Notes: generated by a model not told the origin, from the letters alone. Shown: positions 1 through 7,884, counted from the stretch's first letter. The stretch: 64,000 nt of DNA from Shewanella gaetbuli (GCF_023284065.1 NZ_JAKIKP010000005.1:62001-126000); one strand, 5' to 3'. Program-made: numbers and translations.

Positions 1-9
1 TACTTAGCG

Positions 10-564
10 CTATGATTGACGGTATTCTGGAATAAGCTTTTTATGACGGCCATTAATTCCGCGATAAAAATCCATTAATTGATTCATTTGCCCTTCAATA
101 TCACCAGAGGGAGTCATTGGGTTGGCGATGACGATCCTCTTGTCTTTAAAGTCTAGCCCTACAGGAATAATATCGACCCCCGCTTGAGCCGCTATATGAT
201 AGAAGCCGCTTTTCCAACGCTTCACAGGGCTTCTGGTGCCTTCAGGCGCTAACGCCAGTTTATAGTGAGGTTGTTGCTTAAATAACTGTACCGCAGCATC
301 GACTAAATTATTATGCTTGCGCCTATCGACAGGGCTTCCGCCCATGGCTTTGAATATCCAACCCCAAGGGGCAATAAAGAGTTGGTGTTTGCCTAAAAAG
401 TGAATTTTTGTGTTTAATGCGCCACGGGCAATAATGCCGATAACAAAATCCCAATTACTAGTATGAGGGCCAACAATGATCACGCATGATTGATTGGCGT
501 GAATATGGCCATCAAATTGCCAGCCTAACGCGGCTAATAGCCCACGACATAAACGATTGAACAT
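10..564 (-). CDS. PlsC-like lysophospholipid acyltransferase family protein
   Basis: 184 residues. The family moves an acyl group to a lysophospholipid or related acceptor at the inner membrane. Motif blocks are visible in order: HTSNWD (the HX4D catalytic motif, about residue 34), GGSPVDRR (acceptor-binding block, about residue 75) and PEGTRS (about residue 108). It is shorter than the usual PlsC (about 240 residues) and resembles the compact stand-alone acyltransferases of marine gammaproteobacteria. The ATG follows a GGAAGC ribosome site. The substrate cannot be told from sequence. It lies upstream of the DUF2489 gene's 3' end on the same strand. Confidence 0.8.
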   Translation of the reverse strand: MFNRLCRGLLAALGWQFDGHIHANQSCVIIVGPHTSNWDFVIGIIARGALNTKIHFLGKHQLFIAPWGWIFKAMGGSPVDRRKHNNLVDAAVQLFKQQPHYKLALAPEGTRSPVKRWKSGFYHIAAQAGVDIIPVGLDFKDKRIVIANPMTPSGDIEGQMNQLMDFYRGINGRHKKLIPEYRQS

Positions 565-637
565 AATGCTTCCTTATTATTTTTATTGGTTTAAGGTAGC
601 AAAACTGTTTTGTAAGGCAAGCAAGAATTTTGTTTAA

Positions 638-1105
638 TTAGTGAGTTCTTGGTGCCTCAAAATGGGCGATGATTTTTGCTTCTGACAGTATATTGTCATT
701 CAAGTCAGCTTCTGAGCGCATTCTTTCAAAATCTAGCTTCATTCTTTGTTGCTTAGGCAAGGCTTTGCGCGCTTCCATAATGGGGTGGGATTTAATAATG
801 TCATAGTGGGTAAATAAATTCGGAAACAGAGGCGTGACTTGTTCGGTCATTGATAATGCATCAAACAGCTTACCAATTCTTACCACCCCTTCAGAAAGCT
901 CACAGCGGTCTTCTAGCATTGCCGCAGCAATGTATCTAATGTCGGTGAGCACGCGTTGACGATGCTCGTCAGCCTTGGCTTGTCGCTCAGCCAGTGCCTG
1001 TTGATTATGGGCGGTTTGGCGTTTGAGTTTTAATAACAACATGGTGGCATAAGCGCTAAGGGCAATAATAATTAATGCGGCAATAACAATCAGAGCGGTG
1101 GTCAC
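638..1105 (-). CDS. DUF2489 family membrane-anchored protein
   Basis: About 155 residues. One long N-terminal membrane segment (roughly residues 1-25) is followed by a charged, coiled-coil-like stretch rich in Gln, Ala, Lys and Arg, then a helical cytoplasmic domain. This matches the DUF2489 family, which in gammaproteobacteria commonly neighbours yihI. Start choice: a TTG exists at 1126, but the GTG at 1105 sits 5 bases after a clear AGGAG, so 1105 is preferred. Function is unknown. Confidence 0.65.
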   Translation of the reverse strand: MTTALIVIAALIIIALSAYATMLLLKLKRQTAHNQQALAERQAKADEHRQRVLTDIRYIAAAMLEDRCELSEGVVRIGKLFDALSMTEQVTPLFPNLFTHYDIIKSHPIMEARKALPKQQRMKLDFERMRSEADLNDNILSEAKIIAHFEAPRTH

Positions 1106-1213
1106 AAGATCTCCTAATAAAACCAATTAATACCTTTAAAAGTGGCCAATAGATCACTTACATGACATGGCTAGCGAGGATGATATTTTAATGAATTGCG
1201 TAGTGAATACCAT

Positions 1214-1241
1214 AAAAAACTGGCGCTCAAGGCGCCAGTTT
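1214..1241 (-). terminator. Rho-independent terminator after yihI
   Basis: A 10-bp perfect stem (AAACTGGCGC with its complement) with a 5-base loop is followed on the minus strand by a T run. It lies just beyond the yihI stop. Confidence 0.8.
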
Positions 1242-1252
1242 ATAGGAAGTGA

Positions 1253-1813
1253 CTAGTCTTTTGAAAAATAGTCATTGAGTATGTTTTCACCCGACTCAAA
1301 TCGCGCTAATAGGTCGTCATCTGAATCGACCGCTTTGTTAGACGTTTTCGCTGGTTTTTGAGCTGATTCGGTTTCATTTAAACCGAGTTTATTCATAAGG
1401 TGCTCAATTTTATCCAGTTGGCTGTCTAACCATTTTTGATCTTCAGCGGATAACTCTCTGCCTTCTTCAAGCATATCGAGTAGCTTGTTTAGACGAGGGT
1501 CTTCTTCAAGCTTCAATAGTTTTTGCTCGTCAGTCATTTTTGGCTGTTTAGGTTTAGCTTTTTCAGCAGTGACATTGGGTTTAGCGACAGGTGCTAACGC
1601 CACTGGCTTTTTACTGCCATGACGCGGATCTGTTGATTTACCAGAAGCATTAGGTGCGTTTTGCTTTAACAAGCTCTCGTTGTGACGATTACCTGGTTTA
1701 CGGCCTTTTTCGCTACGTTTACCTTCTGGGGTATTACGATCGGCTTTTTTTACTCTAGGAGCAAATTTAGGGCCGTTTTCTCCGCCCTTGCGAGTTTTTT
1801 TACTGCGCGCCAT
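1253..1813 (-). CDS. yihI: Der GTPase-activating protein YihI
   Basis: 186 residues. YihI stimulates the GTPase Der (EngA) and so tunes 50S ribosome assembly. The N-terminal half is very basic and low in complexity (starts MARSKKTRKG, many Lys, Arg, Pro and Asn). The C-terminal half is acidic and helical with the LNKLLDMLEEG block, which is the family's conserved region. Start: an upstream in-frame ATG at 1858 would add 15 residues, but the ATG at 1813 has a GAGAAC ribosome site and gives the family's usual N-terminus. Synteny with engB, csrC and spf matches Escherichia coli. Confidence 0.88.
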   Translation of the reverse strand: MARSKKTRKGGENGPKFAPRVKKADRNTPEGKRSEKGRKPGNRHNESLLKQNAPNASGKSTDPRHGSKKPVALAPVAKPNVTAEKAKPKQPKMTDEQKLLKLEEDPRLNKLLDMLEEGRELSAEDQKWLDSQLDKIEHLMNKLGLNETESAQKPAKTSNKAVDSDDDLLARFESGENILNDYFSKD

Positions 1814-1867
1814 GATGTTCTCAGTTACTTTTGTAAAACAGCTCATCGAGGTTTTCACCTCGATGGA

Positions 1868-2545
1868 TTAAATTAGGTTGCGCTTTATATCAGATTCTGA
1901 TGATTTTTGCATCAAAATGAGCGCTTGCGAGGCAAATAATAGCGTAAATTCGCTGTGAAGGGCTAAATATTCAAAAGTTTGTTGCTGGTAAAAGCTCACA
2001 TGAGTCGGGTTATTTTTATAATGCCATTTATTAAAGTGAGCTAACTCAGTGAGTAATGGAGTACTTATCGCAAGCCATCCACCCGGTTTTATGATGCTTG
2101 ATAATAACGCCCATTCTTTTCTTGGATGCCTAAAATGCTCGAATACTTTATAGCTACAAACAAAATCATATTGTTTTTGTAGTACACGTTGATCCGCAGC
2201 AAAGAATGGGTCGTACTGATTAATAACATGACCCGCATCTTGAATCATTGTAACGCATTGTTGGTCTAATACTCGGCCAAAATTAAGACCTGATAATGAA
2301 CCCGGCTGTTGTTGGTTTATTTGTGCCAGTAAAGGAGTAATAAACTGGGTTAATTGACGTTGCTTAGCCCCTTTGGGGTTACGACCATAGCGTTTTGCTT
2401 CAACGTTCGGCATAACGTGTGAACGGGGGTCGGCTGATACTAAGCCACATTGACGGCAAAGATTAAAGGCACGCTTTTTATCTTGAACAAAAAATTGAGT
2501 AGGGCTGTTACACAAAGGGCATGGAGTCATTAACTGTATTGTCAC
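1868..2545 (-). CDS. Class I SAM-dependent methyltransferase with N-terminal zinc-ribbon-like motif
   Basis: Up to 225 residues. The N-terminus has two CxxC pairs (CPLC and CRQC), probably a metal knuckle. The central part has the methyltransferase pattern V-F-E-H-F-x-H-P followed by a PGGWLAIST strand, typical of Methyltransf_11/23 proteins. The glycine-rich SAM motif I is poor (region FGRVLD), so SAM binding should not be assumed. Start is unsure: GTG at 2545 or ATG at 2530. Substrate is unknown. It lies downstream of the CsrB/C-type RNA gene on the same strand. Confidence 0.65.
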   Translation of the reverse strand: MTIQLMTPCPLCNSPTQFFVQDKKRAFNLCRQCGLVSADPRSHVMPNVEAKRYGRNPKGAKQRQLTQFITPLLAQINQQQPGSLSGLNFGRVLDQQCVTMIQDAGHVINQYDPFFAADQRVLQKQYDFVCSYKVFEHFRHPRKEWALLSSIIKPGGWLAISTPLLTELAHFNKWHYKNNPTHVSFYQQQTFEYLALHSEFTLLFASQALILMQKSSESDIKRNLI

Positions 2546-2685
2546 CTATAACAATGATGGCAGTATTGAGTATAAAGTGTTTTGAGTAAATTGGCATATA
2601 AATGTTAGCCGATTTTAGTTTCCTAGATAATCGCAAGGTAATTGATGTAATAGCAGTTTTTAGATTGGTTATTGAATTACAGGCA

Positions 2686-2715
2686 AGAAAAAAGGTGGCA
2701 GTAAACTGCCACCTT
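2686..2715 (-). terminator. Terminator of the CsrB/C-type RNA
   Basis: An 11-bp stem (AAGGTGGCAGT and complement) with a 2-base nominal loop is followed by TTTTTT on the minus strand. Confidence 0.85.
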
Positions 2716-3149
2716 ACAAACAGTGCTAAGCACCTTATTCTGATTCCAAGTTTCCATACTTGCTAAGCGACTTTCCCGGTCGGATCCTTCTTTTTTTTTC
2801 TGCTATCCGTGCATATCGTTGTTATCGGTCATCTATGACGCTTTTTTAATGTCCTGTTGTCATCCAGACTTCAGCTTCCGTAGACGGTCTTCTATGACGC
2901 ATCTGATTCCTATCGTCTTCTATGACGTAAGTTTACCATCCTTGTAGAAAGTACCTTCCAGTGATATTCAGCTTCCAGCATGTGCATCCTAAGCGATTAG
3001 CTTCCTATGCCAAAGTTTGAATCATTCAAACTTTCTCCTGTTGGCTTTTTTACCTCTGTTGTGCAAGGCAGTGCTAAATAGCGTGGCGACCAATGGGTCT
3101 ATTCCTTGCAAATTCATGACCTAGACTTCAAATTGAAACCATGACTCTT
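2687..3149 (-). ncRNA. csrC: CsrB/CsrC-family regulatory RNA (CsrA-sequestering), csrC position
   Basis: A non-coding stretch of about 460 bases. Read on the minus strand it has about 16 GGA motifs, several as AGGA or GGATG in likely hairpin loops, the signature of RNAs that titrate the translational regulator CsrA. It starts 7 bases after a TATAAT box (3156-3161) and ends in a strong terminator (2686-2715). The motif GTCATAGAAGAC and variants occur three times (near 2828, 2887 and 2915), again able to form small hairpins. E. coli csrC lies between engB (yihA) and yihI in the same orientation; here cytochrome c4 and the methyltransferase gene also sit in that interval. The 5' end is inferred from the promoter, not measured. 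No ORF of note overlaps it. Confidence 0.82.
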
Positions 3150-3155
3150 CTTATT

Positions 3156-3161
3156 ATTATA
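3156..3161 (-). promoter_or_regulatory. -10 box of the CsrB/C-type RNA promoter
   Basis: Perfect TATAAT on the minus strand. No good -35 hexamer is seen at the normal spacing, which fits a promoter that depends on an activator such as UvrY/VarA. Confidence 0.55.
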
Positions 3162-3312
3162 GAGCGGTCTTAACATATTATTATTATTGATTAACTTTAT
3201 TCTTATATCTTAAATGTAAACGTCCGAAATCTGTTTTTCATTATTATTTTTAGCCGTAAAACAGTTGGGTTTATCTCGGAACAGGGCTATTTAACCTCAA
3301 AACTGTGAATGC

Positions 3313-3352
3313 TGTCAAGTATTGATATCTCACAGTTGACGTAAACGTTAAC
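3313..3352. promoter_or_regulatory. Two imperfect palindromes upstream of the Csr RNA
   Basis: 3313-3334 is an imperfect inverted repeat (TGTCAAGT ... ATCTCACA), loosely like a GacA/UvrY box. 3335-3352 is a near-perfect 18-bp palindrome (GTTGACGT AA ACGTTAAC), similar in style to a LacI/PurR-family operator. They lie about 165-200 bases before the predicted RNA start, a distance at which UvrY sites occur in enteric csr genes. The assignment is a guess. Confidence 0.3.
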
Positions 3353-3360
3353 TTGTAGTT

Positions 3361-3393
3361 AAAAATAATGGACTATAAAAGTCCATTATTTTT
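3361..3393 (-). terminator. Terminator after cytochrome c4 gene
   Basis: An AT-rich perfect stem (AATAATGGACT with AGTCCATTATT) flanked by A and T runs on both sides, so it could act in both directions. It lies 23 bases past the cytochrome stop. Confidence 0.75.
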
Positions 3394-3415
3394 ACGAGGT
3401 TTAAATAATCACTGA

Positions 3416-4036
3416 TTACTTAATGCTTGAAATGTATTTAGATAATGCTTCAATATCGGCGTCAGATAACTTTTTAGAAACATCTTGCATCATGCCATTT
3501 AAGTCATTGTGACGATTTGTATCACGGAACTTATTTAGCTGAATTTTGATGTAATTTGCATGTTGTCCTGCAAGAGATGGGAAACCTGCAGCTTCCATTC
3601 CTTTAGCATCTGGGCCATGACAAGCAATACATGAGGTGATGCCGCGAGCCATATCGCCGCCTTTGTATAATGCTTCACCTGCTTCTGGTACGTCGGCAAC
3701 ATCAGCAACAACTAGCTTTTGTGATGCATAAAAAGCGGCAAGATCAGCAATGTCTTCATCACTTAATGCCACGGCCATACCACCCATGATTGGGTCCATA
3801 CGGCCTTCTTTACCACCTGTTTGCATCGCTGAGCGGAACTCTTTCAATTGCTTTTCTAGGTAAGAAGGGTGTTGACCTGCTAATTTAGGGTACATATCAA
3901 TCATGCTGTTGCCGTCAACACCGTGACAGGCAGAACATACGATTGCTTTAGTTTTGCCTGCTTCAGCATTACCTTCAGCCATAACAGGTGATGACATAGT
4001 GGCTACTACAGACAGCGCAAGAGCTAACTTTTTCAT
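3416..4036 (-). CDS. Di-haem cytochrome c4
   Basis: 206 residues, the normal c4 length. Periplasmic electron carrier that feeds cytochrome oxidases. An N-terminal signal peptide ends at VMA (about residue 20). Two homologous halves each have one haem c site, CSACH (about residue 35) and CIACH (about residue 138), with downstream Met ligand candidates. It is divergent from engB across 254 bases. A gene of this type beside engB is typical for Shewanella-like genomes. Confidence 0.93.
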   Translation of the reverse strand: MKKLALALSVVATMSSPVMAEGNAEAGKTKAIVCSACHGVDGNSMIDMYPKLAGQHPSYLEKQLKEFRSAMQTGGKEGRMDPIMGGMAVALSDEDIADLAAFYASQKLVVADVADVPEAGEALYKGGDMARGITSCIACHGPDAKGMEAAGFPSLAGQHANYIKIQLNKFRDTNRHNDLNGMMQDVSKKLSDADIEALSKYISSIK

Positions 4037-4290
4037 GGCGTTCCAACTTCTTGTTAATTTATTGTCCTGAGCTTACTAGGATGACCCGCAAGCGTGGTAA
4101 AATAGTTTTCCAAGCGAATTATTGCGCTCGATGATGAAAAAACATTCAAATAAGCGCGTTTTGAATCACAATGTTAAGCTTTGCTTGGGGTTATAATGTG
4201 ATCTGGCTGATATTTTACACGAAAACGTGAAAAAGGCAGCACTTGAAATATAAATATGATGTTACCGATACATTTTTTCTGGAGTAAACC

Positions 4291-4950
4291 GTGTCTGAAT
4301 CTCGAATCGACTTCCGTCAAACCAAGTTTTTAATCAGTGCGCCTGATATTGCGCATTTAGATCAATATTTACCCGGGGATGTCGGTGTTGAAATTGCCTT
4401 TGCCGGTCGTTCAAATGCGGGTAAATCTAGTGCGCTTAATGCGTTAACTGAACAAAAAAACTTAGCAAGAACCAGTAAAACGCCTGGTCGTACTCAACTT
4501 ATTAATGTTTTTGCGTTAGATGATGACCGTCGTTTAGTCGACTTACCTGGTTATGGTTTTGCTCAAGTGCCACTGGCAATGAAGAAAAAGTGGCAGGCGG
4601 CACTGGGTGAGTACCTGCAAAAGCGCTCGTGTTTAAGTGGTGTTGTTGTATTGATGGATATTCGTCACCCGCTAAAAGATCTAGATATGCAGATGATTGA
4701 GTGGGCGGTAATGAGTGAGATTCCGGTGTTAGCGCTACTAACAAAAGCCGACAAGTTAGCTCAAAGCGCTAAAATGAAAACCGTGAATGACGTGCGTAAA
4801 AAACTCGCCGACTTTGGCGACTGGGTGCAAGTAGAGTCGTTTTCTTCATTAAAAGGGACCGGTAAGCCCAAAGTATTGGGCATTTTAAATAAGTGGTGTA
4901 ATCCACAATGGTTGCTAGACCAACAAGCTCAAGAGCAGCAGCAGGATTAA
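4291..4950 (+). CDS. engB: Ribosome-biogenesis GTP-binding protein EngB (YihA/YsxC)
   Basis: 219 residues. Essential GTPase for 50S subunit assembly. Visible G motifs: GRSNAGKSS (G1, about residue 39), switch threonine in KTPGRTQ (G2), DLPGYG (G3) and TKAD (G4), with the SS(L)KG region as G5. The start is GTG, fixed by a GGAG 8 bases upstream. Its normal enterobacterial neighbour spf is about 9 kb away here, separated by the bacteriocin block. Confidence 0.96.
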   Translation: MSESRIDFRQTKFLISAPDIAHLDQYLPGDVGVEIAFAGRSNAGKSSALNALTEQKNLARTSKTPGRTQLINVFALDDDRRLVDLPGYGFAQVPLAMKKKWQAALGEYLQKRSCLSGVVVLMDIRHPLKDLDMQMIEWAVMSEIPVLALLTKADKLAQSAKMKTVNDVRKKLADFGDWVQVESFSSLKGTGKPKVLGILNKWCNPQWLLDQQAQEQQQD

Positions 4951-4997
4951 TAAATGAACGGCAGCTAAATTGGCACGGTTGAATGTTGCTACATTTA

Positions 4998-5157
4998 TAC
5001 CAATCGTGATAAATAATTGCTCATCCTAGCTTGCTAAAATTCTTGATAACGGCGTTAGATTTTTTGATGGTAGAATAACTACTTATCGAAAAAATCTGCC
5101 TTGTTCTCAAGCATTTTTCCTACGCTAATTCTAATCACTTACTTATCGTGATTGGTA
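4998..5157. mobile_element. 160-bp MITE-like element with TTA duplication
   Basis: The ends are inverted repeats: TACCAATCGTGATAA at the left and the complement of TACCAATCACGATAAGTAA at the right. The outer 8 bases (TACCAATC/GATTGGTA) are perfect. TTA flanks both sides (4995-4997 and 5158-5160), as expected for a 3-bp target duplication. The middle has a second inverted repeat (AGATTTTTT ... AAAAAATCT). It encodes nothing of note. It fits a non-autonomous transposon moved in trans. It sits between engB and the next plus-strand terminator. Confidence 0.7.
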
Positions 5158-5159
5158 TT

Positions 5160-5197
5160 AAAGCAATGACTGATTAATTTCATTCATTGCTTTTTTT
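5160..5197 (+). terminator. Terminator, probably for engB
   Basis: The stem AAGCAATGA with TCATTGCTT is followed by TTTTTTT on the plus strand. It now lies behind the MITE-like element. Confidence 0.75.
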
Positions 5198-5201
5198 ATG
5201 G

Positions 5202-5233
5202 CAAAAAAAACCGATAACCACAAGGCTATCGGT
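5202..5233 (-). terminator. Terminator at the end of the bacteriocin block
   Basis: On the minus strand ACCGATA pairs with TATCGGT (one extra T beside the loop) and is followed by eight T. It could end transcripts coming from the CPBP gene. The 244 bases between it and that gene's stop hold nothing else that I can recognise. Confidence 0.75.
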
Positions 5234-5477
5234 ACAAATTTTTAGCTCTTTTGGGGAGAAGCTAAATTCAACAAGACTCAAGTGCCATCAACTCAATTTA
5301 ATGACCCTCAATGTGGACATAATAACGCCATTTTTTGAAAAGTTAAAGTATTTACTCTAAAAAATTGTCATTTATTTTATAGCCAGTTAAATGGCGAAGA
5401 TTTTAAAGGTTTGAACCCATTGCTTTGGTTGAAATTTGATCAGTGCAACATATAAAAGAGCGTAAGTAAGTGAGCGC

Positions 5478-6083
5478 TTAGTAAGTTCCTCGATTATTAG
5501 CATAATGTTGTAGTAACTTTATGATTAAAAATGTGGTTAACATCGAAACTGTTAACAACCAATCACTTTCAACACCGTATAAAGGTTGTTCAGGTAAAGC
5601 TTGGAAAATTGAGCTGTAATTTTCAATAATTTTTGAAACATTTACTCCACTTAGTACACCACCAAAAGCAACAGCGATAATAGAGTTCCATAGCCAATGA
5701 AATAGTACAGCATATTGAAACCCTAATTCATATCTCATTTGATAAAGCAAAATAGAGATTATAACCGTATTGATGAATGCAGAAAAACTAAAGCCACCGT
5801 TCAATGTGTGAGCTACTGAAAATATACATGAGTACACTAATAGTTTTATCAAACACTTACCGAATAACTCGGGTAAAACATACCTAAAGACAAATTCTTC
5901 AAAGAATGCTGCAATCAAGAAAAATATAGCCAAAATCAAATGAATCCAGCGAAAGCTATCAAGTGAAATAGTAAAATCATTACAAAGGCTGAAAACGGGA
6001 TAAAATAACAATAAAAAGTACAGTACAGCGAGGGTGCTTTTTTTGTTTGTAAACAGTGAATCTATAATATATTTATTAATCAT
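5478..6083 (-). CDS. CPBP family intramembrane protease-like protein (possible bacteriocin immunity)
   Basis: 201 residues, mostly membrane segments. The three CPBP (Abi) motifs are present: EEFVFRY (EExxxR, about residue 62), FSVAH (FxxxH, about residue 88) and HWLWN (HxxxN, about residue 128). In lactic acid bacteria such proteins (PncO, SkkI type) sit in bacteriocin loci and give self-immunity. Being last in a row of bacteriocin genes suggests the same here, but that is inference. An alternative role is peptide processing. Confidence 0.82.
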   Translation of the reverse strand: MINKYIIDSLFTNKKSTLAVLYFLLLFYPVFSLCNDFTISLDSFRWIHLILAIFFLIAAFFEEFVFRYVLPELFGKCLIKLLVYSCIFSVAHTLNGGFSFSAFINTVIISILLYQMRYELGFQYAVLFHWLWNSIIAVAFGGVLSGVNVSKIIENYSSIFQALPEQPLYGVESDWLLTVSMLTTFLIIKLLQHYANNRGTY

Positions 6084-6128
6084 GGCTTTATCCGTTTTAA
6101 ATGATTATGAGAACATTAAACACCAAAG

Positions 6129-6389
6129 CTATTGATCTTCATTATATTTGTTATGTATCCCATCAATATCTGGATGAGATGACAATCTACCCAAAAACTG
6201 TATTAACCCATATTTTCGACGAATATACTCTGAAGTGATAATCCCGGCAGTGCTTCCAATAATCATGCTGAATATTAAATTATCACTAGCCCAATATCCT
6301 CCTACCCCGAATAGCATAGCAGGAGGAATAAATACCCAAAGCCAAAATAGTAAAATAACAATAGAAGAAACAAACTTTTCAAAACTCAT
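6129..6389 (-). CDS. Small two-helix membrane protein, copy 1 (possible immunity protein)
   Basis: 86 residues with two hydrophobic helices (about residues 8-30 and 36-54) and a basic then acidic C-terminal tail. It is almost identical to the protein at 7195-7455; the few differences include A/T at residue 24. The ribosome site is AAGGAAAG. No family is recognised. Two near-identical copies, each lying downstream of a different precursor, suggest duplication together with that cassette. Confidence 0.65.
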   Translation of the reverse strand: MSFEKFVSSIVILLFWLWVFIPPAMLFGVGGYWASDNLIFSMIIGSTAGIITSEYIRRKYGLIQFLGRLSSHPDIDGIHNKYNEDQ

Positions 6390-6438
6390 AATGCTTTCCT
6401 TATTTTCATAAAAGCGTCTTCATTGTGATACCTTATAG

Positions 6439-6684
6439 TTAACAAGATTTAGTATTACTTTTTGACAAATGAATTTGTTTTTTTATAAGCTTAGACACTT
6501 GATATGTGAAAATTTTTTGCCAGCAGAAAGATATACACAACAGTATTCCTCCAATCTCTTTAGGGACGCTATCTGAAATAACAAAGCCATAAAATAAGCC
6601 CGTGAATATCATTATGCTTGTTGTGAGCTCCCAATTAAAACTTTTTACTGAGCTCAATTGTCTTTCTACAAATGTCATTAGCAT
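6439..6684 (-). CDS. Small membrane protein next to precursor 1 (possible immunity protein)
   Basis: 81 residues. Two hydrophobic stretches (about 22-38 and 43-60) and a basic tail. It is the first gene after the precursor at 6761-6961, the usual place for a bacteriocin immunity gene. A second Met at residue 3 could also be the start. No known family is recognised. Confidence 0.55.
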   Translation of the reverse strand: MLMTFVERQLSSVKSFNWELTTSIMIFTGLFYGFVISDSVPKEIGGILLCISFCWQKIFTYQVSKLIKKQIHLSKSNTKSC

Positions 6685-6760
6685 GCTTAACTTTCCTATG
6701 ATACGTGGTCTAAATGTACCTCAGTTGAACTGAGGTACAGGTTTTAATAAGTGTTATTTT

Positions 6761-6961
6761 TTAATAACCAATACATGCACCATATGCCCATCCCCAAAGT
6801 CCTGCTGCTCCCCATGCCGCAGCCCCACCACTTCCAATAGCTGCAACGGTACCTCCAACTGCTAATGTAGATGCAACTATACATTCAAGACTTGCGCGCT
6901 CACCTCCATTCACCTGCTCAATTTCATCAAATGTGAGTTCTTCAATTTTAGAATTTTGCAT
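6761..6961 (-). CDS. Class II bacteriocin/microcin precursor 1 (double-glycine leader)
   Basis: 66 residues. The leader ends ...EIEQVNGG at residue 20, a classic double-glycine site for C39 peptidases with conserved hydrophobic positions (L, F, I, V). The 46-residue core is rich in Gly and Ala with a GSGGAAAWGAAG stretch, two Cys (about residues 27 and 63) and aromatic residues near the end, as in class II microcins or pore-forming bacteriocins. The ribosome site AAGGAAG is shared with the other two precursors. The first 20 codons match those copies; the core does not. Confidence 0.85.
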   Translation of the reverse strand: MQNSKIEELTFDEIEQVNGGERASLECIVASTLAVGGTVAAIGSGGAAAWGAAGLWGWAYGACIGY

Positions 6962-7114
6962 AATATCTTCCTTAATTTACACTGTTTAACGTTGTGTTTG
7001 CCTAAGTACTTAGTAACTCGATGAGAGTTACTGAGACTTAAGCGACTGACCAAGGGCGCGGTTTCTGGCTAAGGTTGCCGTGCCCTTGTTTTTAACCAAT
7101 GAGGTGTTTGTGTT
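6904..7114. repeat. Direct repeat, copy A (leader codons plus 5' untranslated region)
   Basis: About 211 bases that recur at 8105-8314 and 9105-9314. It covers the precursor leader codons, ribosome site and the structured upstream region. It ends at 7114 where copies B and C go on with sequence from the exporter gene's 3' end. It differs from B and C at a few bases, mostly in hairpin arms. Confidence 0.9.
6990..7093 (+). ncRNA. Candidate plus-strand structured RNA, copy A (antisense to precursor 1 leader)
   Basis: On the plus strand this folds into a long hairpin (7000-7043, loop GATGA) and then CAAGGGC...GCCCTTG (7051-7088) followed by TTTTT, a rho-independent terminator shape. The T run exists only in plus-strand RNA. 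Copy A has an internal loop in the first hairpin. No strong promoter is seen. No plus-strand gene precedes it, so it would be antisense to the 5' leader of the precursor mRNA. Confidence 0.35.
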
Positions 7115-7194
7115 TGAAAAAGTCTGATAATTAGCTAACTTGGCTGTGAGTGAAATAAACTAATCATTTTTCATGTAAATATAAAATACCAAAG

Positions 7195-7455
7195 CTATTG
7201 ATTTTCATTGTATTTTTTATGTGAGCCATCAATATCTGGATGAGATAACAATCTACCCAAAAACTGTATTAACCCATATTTTCGACGAATATACTCTGAA
7301 GTGATAATCCCAACAGTGCTTCCAATAACCATGCTGAATATTACATTATTACTAGCCCAATATCCTCCTACCCCGAATAGCATAGTAGGAGGAATAAATA
7401 CCCAAAGCCAAAATAGTAAAATAACTATAGAAGAAACAAACTTTTCAAAACTCAT
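7195..7455 (-). CDS. Small two-helix membrane protein, copy 2 (possible immunity protein)
   Basis: 86 residues, near-identical to the protein at 6129-6389 through its whole length. The similarity starts just beyond the stop codon and covers the gene. The upstream region differs (ribosome site AGAGGG). It follows the 83-residue protein and precursor 2 on the minus strand. Function unknown; immunity is inferred from place only. Confidence 0.65.
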   Translation of the reverse strand: MSFEKFVSSIVILLFWLWVFIPPTMLFGVGGYWASNNVIFSMVIGSTVGIITSEYIRRKYGLIQFLGRLLSHPDIDGSHKKYNENQ

Positions 7456-7632
7456 GAAATCCCTCTTCTCTTTTTTATATGAAACAATCTACTTTAAAAA
7501 CAGGAATAAACCAGAATTTAAAAATCGTACATACCAATACTGTTCAGTAAAAACACATTAAGTTTCCAATTTTTGAGTTGTTGTAACGTTATCTTCAGAC
7601 AAAAAGTAACCTTATAATTTGTTAATTCAAAT

Positions 7633-7884
7633 TTAAGTTATTAGAAATGAAGTGAGCATTAGAATAGTTCCTAAAAAACTGAGAATATTCAGTTTAACAT
7701 TGTCAGATTTGAAAGACATATTTGATGATAAAAATGAAACGTTTTTGGTAGTAGGCAACAAAAAAATAAACAATCCTATCGATAACAATATATTAGGCCA
7801 GCTTCCCCAGTTAACAACAATATTAGTAATTAATATGAATTCTAAGAAAAATAACGCTATATAGAAATTCTTTTTAGCTAACAT
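7633..7884 (-). CDS. Small membrane protein next to precursor 2 (possible immunity protein)
   Basis: 83 residues with three hydrophobic stretches (about 8-24, 30-46 and 66-82) and a polar middle. The start has a strong GGAGG 6-7 bases upstream. First gene after precursor 2. An open frame on the opposite strand is less hydrophobic and lacks a good ribosome site, so the minus strand is preferred. No family recognised. Confidence 0.6.
   Translation of the reverse strand: MLAKKNFYIALFFLEFILITNIVVNWGSWPNILLSIGLFIFLLPTTKNVSFLSSNMSFKSDNVKLNILSFLGTILMLTSFLIT

Noticed and set aside
2828..2927. Three TCTATGACG repeats as a CRISPR-like array
   Set aside because: Only three short imperfect copies with spacings of 59 and 28 bases, inside the Csr-type RNA. 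No cas genes nearby.
2546..3415. A missing protein gene in the 870-base gap
   Set aside because: No ORF with coding character was found on either strand; the space is filled by the CsrB/C-type RNA, its promoter region and two terminators.
7301..7561. 86-residue plus-strand ORF
   Set aside because: Antisense to the second copy of the 86-residue membrane protein; no ribosome site.
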